A DNA stretch of 16,196 nucleotides from Miltoncostaeaceae bacterium. GTDB taxonomy: Bacteria; Actinomycetota; Thermoleophilia; Miltoncostaeales; Miltoncostaeaceae. Under the pieces are notes generated by a model, which made no database searches, had not been told where the DNA came from, and saw nothing but the letters and a program-made list of their open reading frames with translations. The position numbers and the translations under genes were made by a program. Position 1 is the first letter of the stretch. Each line of letters begins with the position of its first letter. Location: assembly GCA_030598075.1 (NCBI GenBank), contig JAUVQP010000014.1, positions 1 to 16,196 of the forward strand, in the 5' to 3' direction. Below are positions 1-6,750 of this stretch, piece after piece.

Positions 1-150
1 GCCGTCGAGGCGGACACTCCGTGGCTCCACCCGGATGCGGTCTACCACCTGGGGCAGATCCCCGGCCTGGTGATCCTCTACGCGGCGGCGGCAGGCGGCC
101 GAGGCGCTCGGTCGTGGGGAGCGCCGTGGTTCGGGCTGGCGCCCCGATAG
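1..150 (+). CDS. 3' end of a membrane-protein gene (partial)
   Basis: Frame 1 is open from the window edge to a TAG at 148-150, giving the last 49 residues of a protein that begins upstream. The readable part has a hydrophobic stretch around YHLGQIPGLVILYAAAA followed by a short Arg/Gly-rich tail, so it most likely ends with one transmembrane helix and a tail. The His-rich start of that helix (H..YH..Q) recalls the last helix of ceramidase-like (CREST) or DUF6962 membrane proteins, but 49 residues are too few to assign a family. The next gene is convergent, with a perfect hairpin between them. Confidence 0.5.
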   Translation, partial: AVEADTPWLHPDAVYHLGQIPGLVILYAAAAGGRGARSWGAPWFGLAPR

Positions 151-154
151 TGCA

Positions 155-277
155 GTGTCGACCCGGCGTCGTCCGCGGTCCCCGCGGCGGTTGGGGGCCG
201 CGCCCCCGCTGAGCGCGAGCGTGGCGGGTATCGCCGCCCTGGCGCTGACGCTCCTGGCGTTTCGCGCGATGAGCTGA
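155..277 (+). CDS. possible small single-helix membrane protein (40 aa)
   Basis: A GTG at 155 opens a 40-codon frame ending with TGA at 275-277. The predicted peptide has a basic N-terminal half (STRRRPRSPRR) and a C-terminal hydrophobic run (VAGIAALALTLLAF), the layout of a small type-II membrane peptide. It starts 5 nt after the stop of the preceding gene, so it could be translated from the same mRNA. There is no clear ribosome-binding site, and GC-rich DNA produces such frames by chance. It may equally be decayed coding sequence. Confidence 0.2.
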   Translation: MSTRRRPRSPRRLGAAPPLSASVAGIAALALTLLAFRAMS

Positions 278-295
278 CCGCGGGCCGCCGCGGTC
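276..295. terminator. perfect hairpin between convergent genes
   Basis: GACCGCGG (276-283) and its exact complement CCGCGGTC (288-295) flank a 4-nt loop, GCCG. The hairpin lies immediately between the upstream plus-strand reading frames and the minus-strand antiporter gene, overlapping the first base of the antiporter stop codon. There is no T-tract on either side, so it would be a U-less bidirectional terminator or an mRNA 3'-end stabiliser. Confidence 0.45.
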
Positions 296-1563
296 TACCG
301 CTCGCCCTCCAGCGTCCGCGTTCTGGTGGGGACATGGGGGACGCTGGCCATCTCCGGGTCGGACTCGTCCATCGTGCGCATGGCCCGGCCATACCGTCGT
401 GAGAGCGGAGCCGCGGTGATCCCGTGCGCGAACACGCTCAGCAGAACCGTGGCGGCGACGATCGGAAGCAGATTCTCGGAGCCCGGCACGTTCTCCTCTT
501 CGACGACGATCAAGAGCAGCACTATGGTCGCGATGCCGCGGGGTCCGAACCAGCCGATGAACGCCACCGTCCGGGCCCGCAGCCCCGTCCCGGCGAGCGC
601 GATCGCCACCGGGAGCATGCGGACGAGCGTCAGGCTTCCCACGGCGTAGAGGACGACCTCCCAGGTCAGCTCGTCCAGGACCGGGCCCGCCAGAACCGCC
701 CCGAAGATGAGGAAGGTCGTCAGGTTGAGGAGTTGCGCCTCGTCCTCGGCGAAATCGAGCAGGTGTCGTCGTCCGGCCTCCGTCGCGCGCCCGAGAGCGA
801 GGCCGCCCACGAAGGCCGCGATGAAACCGTTGCCGCCGATCTCGCCGGCCAGCGCCCAGGCGAGGATGGCGAGCGCCACCGGAGCCAGCTGGGCGAACGT
901 CCCGCTCATCCAACGCGCCCGGCTCGCGCGTGCGATGGCCAGGCCGCCGAGGCCTCCGACGACCGCGCCGACCAGGATGCCGAGACCGATCTGCTGGGCG
1001 CCGAAGGTGAGCCAGTAGGAGGCCGGCTCCAGGTCCTCCTCGACCACGGCCGCGGCCACGAGCAGCGTCAGGACGGGAACGACCAGCCCGTCGTTCAGCC
1101 CGCTCTCCACGTTGAGCGCCTGGCGCACGCGCGCCGGCACGACGCGGCTGGTCACCACGAGTTGGCCGAGCGCCGCGTCGGTGGGGGCGAGGATCGTCGC
1201 GAGGATCGCGGCCGTCCAGAAGGGGATATCGGTGAACATCAGCGCGGCGAGGGCCGTCCCCCCCGCGATCGTCAGCGGCAGCCCGATGACCAGCAGACGC
1301 CCGGGCAGCGATGCGATGCGGCGGAGCGTGCCGAGCTCGATCCTGGCGGCGTCGCTGAACAGGACGAGCACCAGGGTGACCTCGGCGATGACGAGGATCG
1401 TGCCGTTGTTCAGGTCGAGGTCGAACAGGCCGACGCCACTCGGTCCGAGCAGGACTCCTCCCGCGACGAAGAACATCGGCGCGGTCAGAATCGAGCGCTC
1501 CATGCGCCGCGAGATCAGCCCGAAGGCCAGGACCGCTGCGGCGAGAAGCGCGAGATCGGTCAC
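295..1563 (-). CDS. CPA1-family Na+(K+)/H+ antiporter
   Basis: The 422-residue polytopic inner-membrane protein probably exchanges Na+ or K+ for H+ and so supports pH and salt homeostasis. About 11-12 hydrophobic helices span residues 1 to about 385. The family's ion-binding core is present: APTDA at 126-130, then NVESGLND at 151-158, whose Asn-Asp pair (N157, D158) is the CPA1 transport motif. A later helix contains GWFGPRGI, another CPA1 hallmark. The protein ends in a short hydrophilic tail with no RCK/TrkA-N domain, unlike longer NhaP2/KefC-like members. The GTG start fits the usual N-terminus. A TAGCCT box lies 9 nt upstream of it, suggesting a leaderless mRNA. The ion specificity cannot be read from the sequence. 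Confidence 0.9.
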   Translation of the reverse strand: MTDLALLAAAVLAFGLISRRMERSILTAPMFFVAGGVLLGPSGVGLFDLDLNNGTILVIAEVTLVLVLFSDAARIELGTLRRIASLPGRLLVIGLPLTIAGGTALAALMFTDIPFWTAAILATILAPTDAALGQLVVTSRVVPARVRQALNVESGLNDGLVVPVLTLLVAAAVVEEDLEPASYWLTFGAQQIGLGILVGAVVGGLGGLAIARASRARWMSGTFAQLAPVALAILAWALAGEIGGNGFIAAFVGGLALGRATEAGRRHLLDFAEDEAQLLNLTTFLIFGAVLAGPVLDELTWEVVLYAVGSLTLVRMLPVAIALAGTGLRARTVAFIGWFGPRGIATIVLLLIVVEEENVPGSENLLPIVAATVLLSVFAHGITAAPLSRRYGRAMRTMDESDPEMASVPHVPTRTRTLEGER

Positions 1564-1572
1564 GGGCGCGCA

Positions 1573-1578
1573 AGGCTA
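1573..1578 (-). promoter_or_regulatory. candidate -10 box of the antiporter gene (leaderless)
   Basis: Read on the minus strand this is TAGCCT, matching TANNNT, with 9 nt between it and the GTG start. That distance puts the transcription start at or next to the start codon. I see no convincing -35 element. Confidence 0.35.
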
Positions 1579-1612
1579 TCTGGTACGCGGGGCGCCGACT
1601 CGAACTCGGACA

Positions 1613-1618
1613 TATGCT
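1613..1618 (+). promoter_or_regulatory. candidate -10 box of the hydrolase gene
   Basis: TATGCT matches TANNNT. Transcription starting about 7 nt downstream would give a leader of about 50 nt that begins almost directly with the hairpin at 1629-1645 and contains the ribosome-binding site AAGGGAG. Confidence 0.35.
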
Positions 1619-1628
1619 CCCAGGACGA

Positions 1629-1645
1629 CCCGCGCCTTGCGCGGG
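1629..1645 (+). promoter_or_regulatory. GC hairpin at the start of the hydrolase mRNA leader
   Basis: CCCGCGC (1629-1635) pairs perfectly with GCGCGGG (1639-1645) around a CTT loop. It lies just after the predicted transcription start and well before the Shine-Dalgarno site, so it would cap the 5' end of the mRNA rather than block ribosomes. A role in mRNA stability is an inference. Confidence 0.4.
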
Positions 1646-1676
1646 GCCAGAAACGACTCGGCGCAAGGGAGCGAGC

Positions 1677-2390
1677 ATGGATCTTCGCGGAAACACCGTC
1701 ACCTGGATTAGCCACGGCACCTGGCTGTGGCAGACCTCGGAGGGCAAGCGCATCCTCATCGACGCCTTCTTGGGGAGCTCCCCGACGACCCCCGAGCACC
1801 TGGCCGACCCGGGGCCCCTCGACGCCCTGCTCCTCACCCACGGCCACATCGACCACATCGCCGACGCCGTCGACACGATCAAGAGGGCCCAGCCGACCGT
1901 GGTGTGCAGCTACGACATGACGGGCTGGCTCAAGTTCCGCGGCGTCGACGACAACGCGATCGGCATGAACATGGGCGGCACGATCGAGGTGGCCGGCATC
2001 CGCGCGACGCAGCTCTATGCCCGCCACAGCAACGGCATCGAGGACGCCGAGTACAGCGGCCCGTCGGGCGACGCCACCGGATTCCTACTCGAGTTCCCGG
2101 ACGGGTTGCGCGTCTACCAGTCGGGCGACACGGACGTGTTCGGCGACATGGCACTCATTCGCGAGCTGCACGAGCCGCACATCGCGGTGCTGTCGATCGG
2201 CGACCACTTCACCATGGGTCCGCGCGGCGCGGCGAAGGCCGCGTCGCTCCTGGGGGTCGAGGCGGTGCTCTGCGGCCACTGGGGGACCTTTCCGCCGTTG
2301 GTCGGGCGCCCGGCCGAGCTCGACGCCTTGACGCCGTCCTCCGTCGAGGTTCCGGACCTCTCGCCGGGTGACCGCTTCGGCGCCGCCTGA
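1677..2390 (+). CDS. metallo-beta-lactamase-fold hydrolase, UPF0173-like
   Basis: This 237-residue cytoplasmic protein belongs to the stand-alone metallo-beta-lactamase fold hydrolases, close to the UPF0173/YtkL group. THGHIDH (54-60) supplies the HxHxDH metal ligands. Further expected metal-site residues are H117 in ARHS, D151 in SGDTDVF and H201 in GHWGTFPPL. The SGDT and GHWGT(F)PPL patterns are typical of the UPF0173 group rather than true beta-lactamases or RNase J. The length is normal for the group. I chose the ATG at 1677 because AAGGGAG sits about 5 nt upstream and the family N-terminus (M.LRGNTVTWISHGT) begins there. An in-frame ATG at 1614 lies inside the presumed promoter. The natural substrate is unknown. 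Confidence 0.85.
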   Translation: MDLRGNTVTWISHGTWLWQTSEGKRILIDAFLGSSPTTPEHLADPGPLDALLLTHGHIDHIADAVDTIKRAQPTVVCSYDMTGWLKFRGVDDNAIGMNMGGTIEVAGIRATQLYARHSNGIEDAEYSGPSGDATGFLLEFPDGLRVYQSGDTDVFGDMALIRELHEPHIAVLSIGDHFTMGPRGAAKAASLLGVEAVLCGHWGTFPPLVGRPAELDALTPSSVEVPDLSPGDRFGAA

Positions 2391-2410
2391 GCGCCGTTCG
2401 CTGAGCATCC

Positions 2411-2449
2411 GCCGCCCGAGCCGCGGCGAGGATTTCGGGGTCGGGCGGC
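2411..2449 (+). terminator. stem-loop after the hydrolase gene
   Basis: GCCGCCCGA (2411-2419) is exactly complementary to TCGGGCGGC (2441-2449), with a 21-nt loop that itself contains the palindrome GCCGCGGC. It lies 20 nt after the hydrolase stop and ends just before the presumed promoter of the next gene. No T-tract follows beyond TAACACTT, so it may terminate weakly, protect the 3' end, or act as an operator. Confidence 0.4.
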
Positions 2450-2462
2450 GTAACACTTCGGG

Positions 2463-3587
2463 GTGAGCACCCTGCGCACGCTGCCCATCCGGGTCCCCCT
2501 TCGCGGCCGGATCGGCGAGCCCCCGCCCACGCGCTCCGTGCTCAAGGTCATCGCGATCGTGCTCGGCGTCGCGGCGCTCCTTTGGCTGGTCTACGTCAGC
2601 CGCACGGTCCTGGCGTGGCTGGCGGTCGGAGCCTTCCTCGCCGTGGCGATCAACCCCCTCGTCGGGGCGATCCAGAAGCGACTGCGCATGCCGCGGTCCG
2701 TGTCGATCCTCCTCGTCTACCTGGTGGTTCTCGCCATGCTCGGCGGGCTCGCGTTGCTCTTCGTGCCGCCGCTCATCGAGGCCGGGCAGGGGCTGAGCGA
2801 CACCCTTCCGGGCTACGTGGAACAGGTCCGCGACTCGTCGCTCGTCGAGCGCCTGGATCGCGAGTACGACCTGAGCCGCCGGGTCGAGGAGGAGCTGACG
2901 AGCGGGCTGTCCGGCGTCGCCGGGCCGAGTACGGCTGTCGCGCTCGCCCAGCGCCTCATCAGCGGCCTCGTCGCCGTCATCAGCATCGCCGTGATCACCG
3001 TCCTGTTGAGCCTCTACGGGCCCAACCTTCGCGCCTGGACTCTCGATCAGGCGCGGGGGACCGCGCGGGAGCGCGTCGATCGCGTGCTCGGCCGGATATA
3101 CCGGGTCATCGCCGGCTACGTCGTCGGGGTGCTGCTCGTGGCGGTGCTCGGCGCGCTCGCGGTCTACGCGTTCCTGACGATCCTCGGGATCCCCTTCGCG
3201 CCCGTGCTGTCGCTCTGGGTCGGCCTCATGTCGCTGATTCCGCTGGTCGGAGCCACGTTGGGCGCGCTCCCCTACATAGCGGTGGCCTTCTTCCAGGGTT
3301 GGGAGTACGGGGTCGCGGCGATCGCCTTCGTGCTGATCTACCAGCAGCTCGAGAACCATCTCGTCCAGCCCGTCGTTCATCGCCAGACCGTGCACCTGAA
3401 CCCGCTCTGGATCATCCTGGCGGTGCTGATCGGCGCACAGGTGCTCGGCGTCGTCGGCGTGCTCGTGGCGATTCCCGTCGCCGGCATCGTCCAGGTTCTC
3501 CTCGCCGAGTGGTGGACCGAGCGCCGGCGTCGCCGGGAGGAGCGTGCCTCGGGCGCCGAGTCGGAGTTGATCGTCGTCATCGAATGA
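2463..3587 (+). CDS. AI-2E/PerM-family membrane transporter
   Basis: The 374-residue protein is a member of the AI-2E transporter (PerM, UPF0118) family, polytopic membrane proteins proposed to export small molecules. Some relatives are linked to autoinducer-2 export and others to Na+/H+ exchange, so the cargo here is unknown. Paired N-terminal helices (about 26-48 and 60-105) precede a charged periplasmic or cytoplasmic region (about 110-155), followed by at least four more helices. The family's best-conserved segment lies at about 290-340: LIYQQLENHLVQPVV, then HLNPLWIILAVLIGAQ, then GVLVAIPVAG. The tail (WWTERRRRREE...) is very basic. The start is GTG. TAACAC lies 6 nt upstream, so it too may be leaderless; only GGGG precedes the start as a ribosome-binding site. 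mutS2 follows 24 nt later but has its own promoter candidate. Confidence 0.85.
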   Translation: MSTLRTLPIRVPLRGRIGEPPPTRSVLKVIAIVLGVAALLWLVYVSRTVLAWLAVGAFLAVAINPLVGAIQKRLRMPRSVSILLVYLVVLAMLGGLALLFVPPLIEAGQGLSDTLPGYVEQVRDSSLVERLDREYDLSRRVEEELTSGLSGVAGPSTAVALAQRLISGLVAVISIAVITVLLSLYGPNLRAWTLDQARGTARERVDRVLGRIYRVIAGYVVGVLLVAVLGALAVYAFLTILGIPFAPVLSLWVGLMSLIPLVGATLGALPYIAVAFFQGWEYGVAAIAFVLIYQQLENHLVQPVVHRQTVHLNPLWIILAVLIGAQVLGVVGVLVAIPVAGIVQVLLAEWWTERRRRREERASGAESELIVVIE

Positions 3588-3597
3588 CGCCCGCGCC

Positions 3598-3603
3598 TAC
3601 GAT
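3598..3603 (+). promoter_or_regulatory. candidate -10 box of mutS2 (leaderless)
   Basis: TACGAT matches TANNNT and is separated from the mutS2 ATG by 8 nt, the geometry of a leaderless transcript. No Shine-Dalgarno sequence precedes that ATG, which supports the reading. The box lies in the 24-nt gap after the preceding gene. Confidence 0.4.
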
Positions 3604-3611
3604 GGGCGTCC

Positions 3612-6014
3612 ATGGATCCACGCTCCGCTGAACGTCTCGAGCTGCCCGCGGTACGCGGCCGGCTCGTGGCCCTGACGTCGTTCGCCGGGGGCGCTCGGCG
3701 AGCTGCGGCCCTCCGCCCCAGCCCGGACCCCGATCGCGTCGCCGAGCTCAGCGTGGAGACGACCGAGGCGCTCGCCCTCCGTGAGGCGGGGGTGGGGGGT
3801 CCCGCCGGCGCGCACGACACGCGGGAGCTGACGCTCGCCGCGGCGCGGGGTGAGGTGTTGGACATCGAGGCGCTCGAGTCCGTGGCGGTCACGGTCGCGG
3901 TCGCCGTCGAGACGGTCGAGGACATCGAGAAGGTCCGCGATCGCGCCCCGATGCTCGCCCAAGCGTTGGAGGTCGTTCCCCTCGGGCCGTTGAGAGGGCT
4001 CGGAGCGTCGCTGACCTCGGCTCTCGACCACCATGGGGGGTTGCTGGACAATGCCTCCCCAGGGCTCCGCCGCGCGCGCTCCGCGCTTCGGCGGGCGCGC
4101 CGCGAGGCCGCCGAGACGCTCCGGCGGCTCGCCAACCAGCTCGGGTCGCACCTCTCCGAGGGGTTCGTCACCGAGCGCGCCGGCCGGTCGGTGCTGGCGG
4201 TGAAGGCGTCGTCCCGCTCGGCGGTTCCCGGCATCGTCCACGGGACGTCGAGCTCGGGGCAGACCCTGTTCGTCGAGCCCCTCGGGGCCGTGGACGCCGG
4301 CAACCGCGTGCGGGAGCTCGAGTCCGCCGAGGCGGCGGAGGTCGAGCGAATTCTGGTCCGCCTCACCGGGCGCGTCGCCCAGGAGGCGCCGGGCCTCGAT
4401 GCTTCGGTCGAGGCCCTCGCGAGCCTCGATCTGGCGCTCGCTCGCGCGGCGCTGTCGGCGTCGTGGTCCGGCTGCCCGGTGGCGCGCTCGGAGGCCCCCG
4501 TCCTGCTCGGTGCGCGCCACCCCCTTCTGGACCCGGGCTCAGCGGTGCCCATCGACATCGACCTGTCGGGGATCTCCGTGCTCGTCGTCTCGGGTCCCAA
4601 CGCGGGCGGCAAGACGGTGGCGCTGAAGACCCTCGGGCTCTTCGCGCAGCTCCATCAGTGCGGCCTCCGTCTGCCGGCCCGCCGCGCTGCGCTTCCCGTC
4701 TATCGGCGGATCGTCGCCGAGATCGGTGACGATCAGTCGATCGAGCTCAGCCTCTCGACCTTCTCGTCCCGCGTCCGGCAGCTCGCCCAGATTCTCCGCG
4801 ACGCCGGACCCGGCGTGCTGATCCTGCTGGACGAGATCGCCGCCGGGACGGATCCGGTCGAGGGTGCCGCCTTGGCCACGGCGATTCTCAGCTCCCTCGC
4901 CGACCGGGGCGCCACGACTCTGGCGACGACCCACCACTCTGACCTCAAGGAGTGGGCGGCGGCCAGCCCGGTCGCGGCGAACGCCGCCGTGGCGGTGGAC
5001 CCGAGCAGCTTTGAGCCGCGGTACGAGCTGATCGCCGGGGAGCCCGGCGCCTCGCACGCCCTCGAGATCGCCGAGAGGCTGGGCATCGACCCCGAGGTCG
5101 TGGATCGCGCGCGGCTGGGCGTCGACCCTGCGCGACGCCAGGCCGAGCGGCTGCTGTCGGAGGCGTCCGCGGCGCGCTCCGGCGCGGACGAGGCGCGTGT
5201 TCGCGCCGAGGCGGAGGCGGAGCGCGCCGCGTCGGCCACCCGCCGGGCCGAGCGACGCGAGCGCGAGGCGCAGCAGGCGCTAGAGGAGATCCGCGCTCGC
5301 GCCGAGGTCGAGCGGGAGGGCGCTCGCCGGGCCGCCCGGGCGGAGCTCGCCGACGCGGAGCGGGAGCTCTCCGACCTGCGCGGCGCGATCGCCGACGCGC
5401 GGCGCGAGGAGGTGGCGCGAGGGGGTGCGGCGGCGCCGGAGATCGAGATGGAGCGGGTCCGGGAGCGCGATCGTCGACTTGGCGCGGCGTCCGCGGCTCG
5501 TGAGCGGGCGAGGGCGGCGCTGAGAGATCCGGCCGAGGCCGCCCGGGCGGCGGTCGTCGGAAGCCAGGTGATCGACGCGACGCTCGGCTTTCGCGGCGAG
5601 GTGGTTGCCGTTCGCGGCAGCCATGCCGAGGTTCAGGGGCCCGGCGCGCGCATGAGGCTGCCGCTCGACCGGCTCGTGGTCGTCGTGGACGGCCCCCCCG
5701 CCGAGCCGGAGATGCTGCGCTCACCCCGGTCCGCGGCCGTGCCGCCGCCGCCGGCCCCTTTGGAGATCGACCTGCGCGGCGAGCGGGTCGAGCCCGTCCG
5801 CGACGCGGTTCGGCGAGCCGTGGACGGGGCGGGCGCGGCGGGGCTGCCTCAGGTGCGGATCATCCACGGACACGGCACCGGGGCGCTTCGCGCGGTCGTG
5901 CGCGAGGAGCTCGCGGGCCACCCGATGGTCGAGCGAGCGGAGCCGGCGCCGCCGGATGCGGGCGGCGACGGCGTCACGATCGCGTTTCTCGATGAGGAGG
6001 TTGTTTCGGAGTGA
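3612..6014 (+). CDS. mutS2: endonuclease MutS2 (ribosome-rescue/anti-recombination ATPase)
   Basis: This 800-residue protein has the full MutS2 architecture. An N-terminal clamp and lever region covers about 1-310. The MutS-type ATPase follows, with Walker A GPNAGGKT (328-335) and Walker B LLDEIAAGTDP (D407, E408). Next come a long Ala/Glu/Arg-rich coiled coil (about 505-605), a small beta-barrel (KOW-like, about 655-695) and a C-terminal Smr domain with DLRG (720-723) and HGHGTG (752-757). There is no MutS mismatch-recognition domain, which separates it from MutS1. In Bacillus, MutS2 (RqcU) senses and splits collided ribosomes, while Helicobacter and Thermus homologues suppress recombination using the Smr nuclease; both activities are known only from those relatives. 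Length is close to the usual 770-790. The start is supported by the family-like N-terminus and the leaderless -10 box. Confidence 0.95.
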   Translation: MDPRSAERLELPAVRGRLVALTSFAGGARRAAALRPSPDPDRVAELSVETTEALALREAGVGGPAGAHDTRELTLAAARGEVLDIEALESVAVTVAVAVETVEDIEKVRDRAPMLAQALEVVPLGPLRGLGASLTSALDHHGGLLDNASPGLRRARSALRRARREAAETLRRLANQLGSHLSEGFVTERAGRSVLAVKASSRSAVPGIVHGTSSSGQTLFVEPLGAVDAGNRVRELESAEAAEVERILVRLTGRVAQEAPGLDASVEALASLDLALARAALSASWSGCPVARSEAPVLLGARHPLLDPGSAVPIDIDLSGISVLVVSGPNAGGKTVALKTLGLFAQLHQCGLRLPARRAALPVYRRIVAEIGDDQSIELSLSTFSSRVRQLAQILRDAGPGVLILLDEIAAGTDPVEGAALATAILSSLADRGATTLATTHHSDLKEWAAASPVAANAAVAVDPSSFEPRYELIAGEPGASHALEIAERLGIDPEVVDRARLGVDPARRQAERLLSEASAARSGADEARVRAEAEAERAASATRRAERREREAQQALEEIRARAEVEREGARRAARAELADAERELSDLRGAIADARREEVARGGAAAPEIEMERVRERDRRLGAASAARERARAALRDPAEAARAAVVGSQVIDATLGFRGEVVAVRGSHAEVQGPGARMRLPLDRLVVVVDGPPAEPEMLRSPRSAAVPPPPAPLEIDLRGERVEPVRDAVRRAVDGAGAAGLPQVRIIHGHGTGALRAVVREELAGHPMVERAEPAPPDAGGDGVTIAFLDEEVVSE

Positions 6015-6179
6015 CGGGCCACGACCCTCTGCGAGTCGCTCGCCGCCGCGATGAGGTGTCATCACCCGCGGGGATGCCCGAGGGCTCGGCCCCCCGCGCC
6101 TCCGCGCCTCACCCGGTTCTCGCGGCAGGCCGGCGGCGGTTCATCGCGATGCGGCCTCTCGGCCTCGCGACGCTCGGAG
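6015..6179. other. intergenic region between convergent genes
   Basis: This spacer separates mutS2 from the convergent small gene. It has a plausible stem: CCGCG-ATGA (6046-6054) pairs with TCAT (6059-6062) and CGCGG (6067-6071) around the loop GGTG, with a 4-nt bulge. An alternative pairing uses CATCACCCG with CGGGGATG. Neither is followed by a T-run. I see no open reading frame of coding character. Confidence 0.35.
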
Positions 6180-6542
6180 CTACGGGGTGGGGAGCTCCCC
6201 GACGTTCCGCAGCACGCCCACGTTCGGGGCCATCGTGCGGAATGCATCGTCCTTCTGGAGCACCCCCACGGTGTAGACCGGAGCGTCCTGCATGCGGGAC
6301 AGCATCGACGCCGTGTCCCGCGAGCGCGGCACGGCCTTGAAGCACGAGACCAGAATCGCGTCGGGGGGCGAGCTCTGGGCGATCTCGATCGGCTTGGGCC
6401 ACTCGGGTGGGGCCTGCTCGACGTCCCAGCCCTGGGCCCGCAGCTTCCCCAACGCGGCGTCGGTTCCGGGGAAGCGAACCCTGTCCCCGGCCTTGTTCAT
6501 GACGACGTCGGTCGGGACGGTGACGAACAGTAATCTGGGCAT
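6180..6542 (-). CDS. unrecognised 120-aa soluble protein
   Basis: I do not recognise this protein. It starts MPRLLFVTVPTDVVMNKAGD, a beta-strand followed by a loop, and continues with alternating hydrophobic strands (DAILVSCF, PVYTVGVL) and amphipathic helices. This suggests a compact alpha/beta, flavodoxin- or receiver-like sandwich. It has no membrane segment, signal peptide or metal-binding cluster; its single Cys is in LVSCF. An alternative start 69 nt upstream would add a low-complexity Pro/Arg/His extension. I prefer the ATG at 6542 because it opens directly with a beta-strand and TAGGAT lies 8 nt before it. It is divergently transcribed from the nitroreductase-like gene. No function is assigned. 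Confidence 0.65.
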   Translation of the reverse strand: MPRLLFVTVPTDVVMNKAGDRVRFPGTDAALGKLRAQGWDVEQAPPEWPKPIEIAQSSPPDAILVSCFKAVPRSRDTASMLSRMQDAPVYTVGVLQKDDAFRTMAPNVGVLRNVGELPTP

Positions 6543-6550
6543 GGGGCGGG

Positions 6551-6556
6551 ATCCTA
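6551..6556 (-). promoter_or_regulatory. candidate -10 box of the 120-aa gene (leaderless)
   Basis: Read on the minus strand this is TAGGAT, a TANNNT match, with 8 nt to the ATG. The spacing equals that at mutS2. Confidence 0.35.
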
Positions 6557-6671
6557 CCGATCCGGCGGTCGGGTGGTGAGGGCCGTCGGAGCGCGGGTGG
6601 CGGGCACCCATTTACCGACTCGCGATCGACAATTCACCGTGGGACGGTCGCCATGGACCCCGGTTGGCATG

Positions 6672-6677
6672 TAGATT
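6672..6677 (+). promoter_or_regulatory. candidate -10 box of the nitroreductase-like gene
   Basis: TAGATT matches TANNNT. It would start transcription near 6684, giving a leader of about 67 nt that opens with the hairpin at 6687-6704. It lies in the less GC-rich part of the 208-nt divergent intergenic region (6543-6750). No clear -35 is seen. Confidence 0.35.
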
Positions 6678-6686
6678 GGCGACGCC

Positions 6687-6704
6687 GTGGGGATTCGTCC
6701 CCGC
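6687..6704 (+). promoter_or_regulatory. UUCG-loop hairpin at the start of the nitroreductase mRNA leader
   Basis: GUGGGGA (6687-6693) pairs with UCCCCGC (6698-6704) around UUCG (6694-6697); one pair is U-G. It begins only a few bases after the predicted transcription start. A 10-bp palindrome ATTCGCGAAT follows at 6710-6719, and CCCC sits just before the ribosome-binding G-run (CACCCCAGGGGGGCAC). A role in mRNA stability or control of ribosome access is an inference. Confidence 0.4.
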
Positions 6705-6750
6705 AGGCGATTCGCGAATTGTCTCGTTTTCGATCACCCCAGGGGGGCAC

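Noticed and set aside
424..1920. 498-codon plus-strand frame opposite the antiporter gene
   Set aside because: Its translation is rich in Arg, Asp, Glu, Gly and Gln without hydrophobic periodicity, and it runs through the divergent promoter. It is an antisense shadow of a clear CPA1 antiporter.
2085..3395. 436-codon minus-strand frame opposite the hydrolase and AI-2E genes
   Set aside because: Low-complexity Arg/Asp/Glu/His-rich translation spanning two real genes and their intergenic hairpin. GC-rich antisense artefact.
3377..4612. 411-codon minus-strand frame opposite mutS2
   Set aside because: Ser/Arg/Ala-rich translation with no domain, lying over conserved MutS2 sequence.
6664..6750. 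Upstream extension of the nitroreductase-like gene (29 extra codons)
   Set aside because: It covers the -10 box and hairpin, while the ATG at 6751 has a strong ribosome-binding site and the extension has no family similarity.
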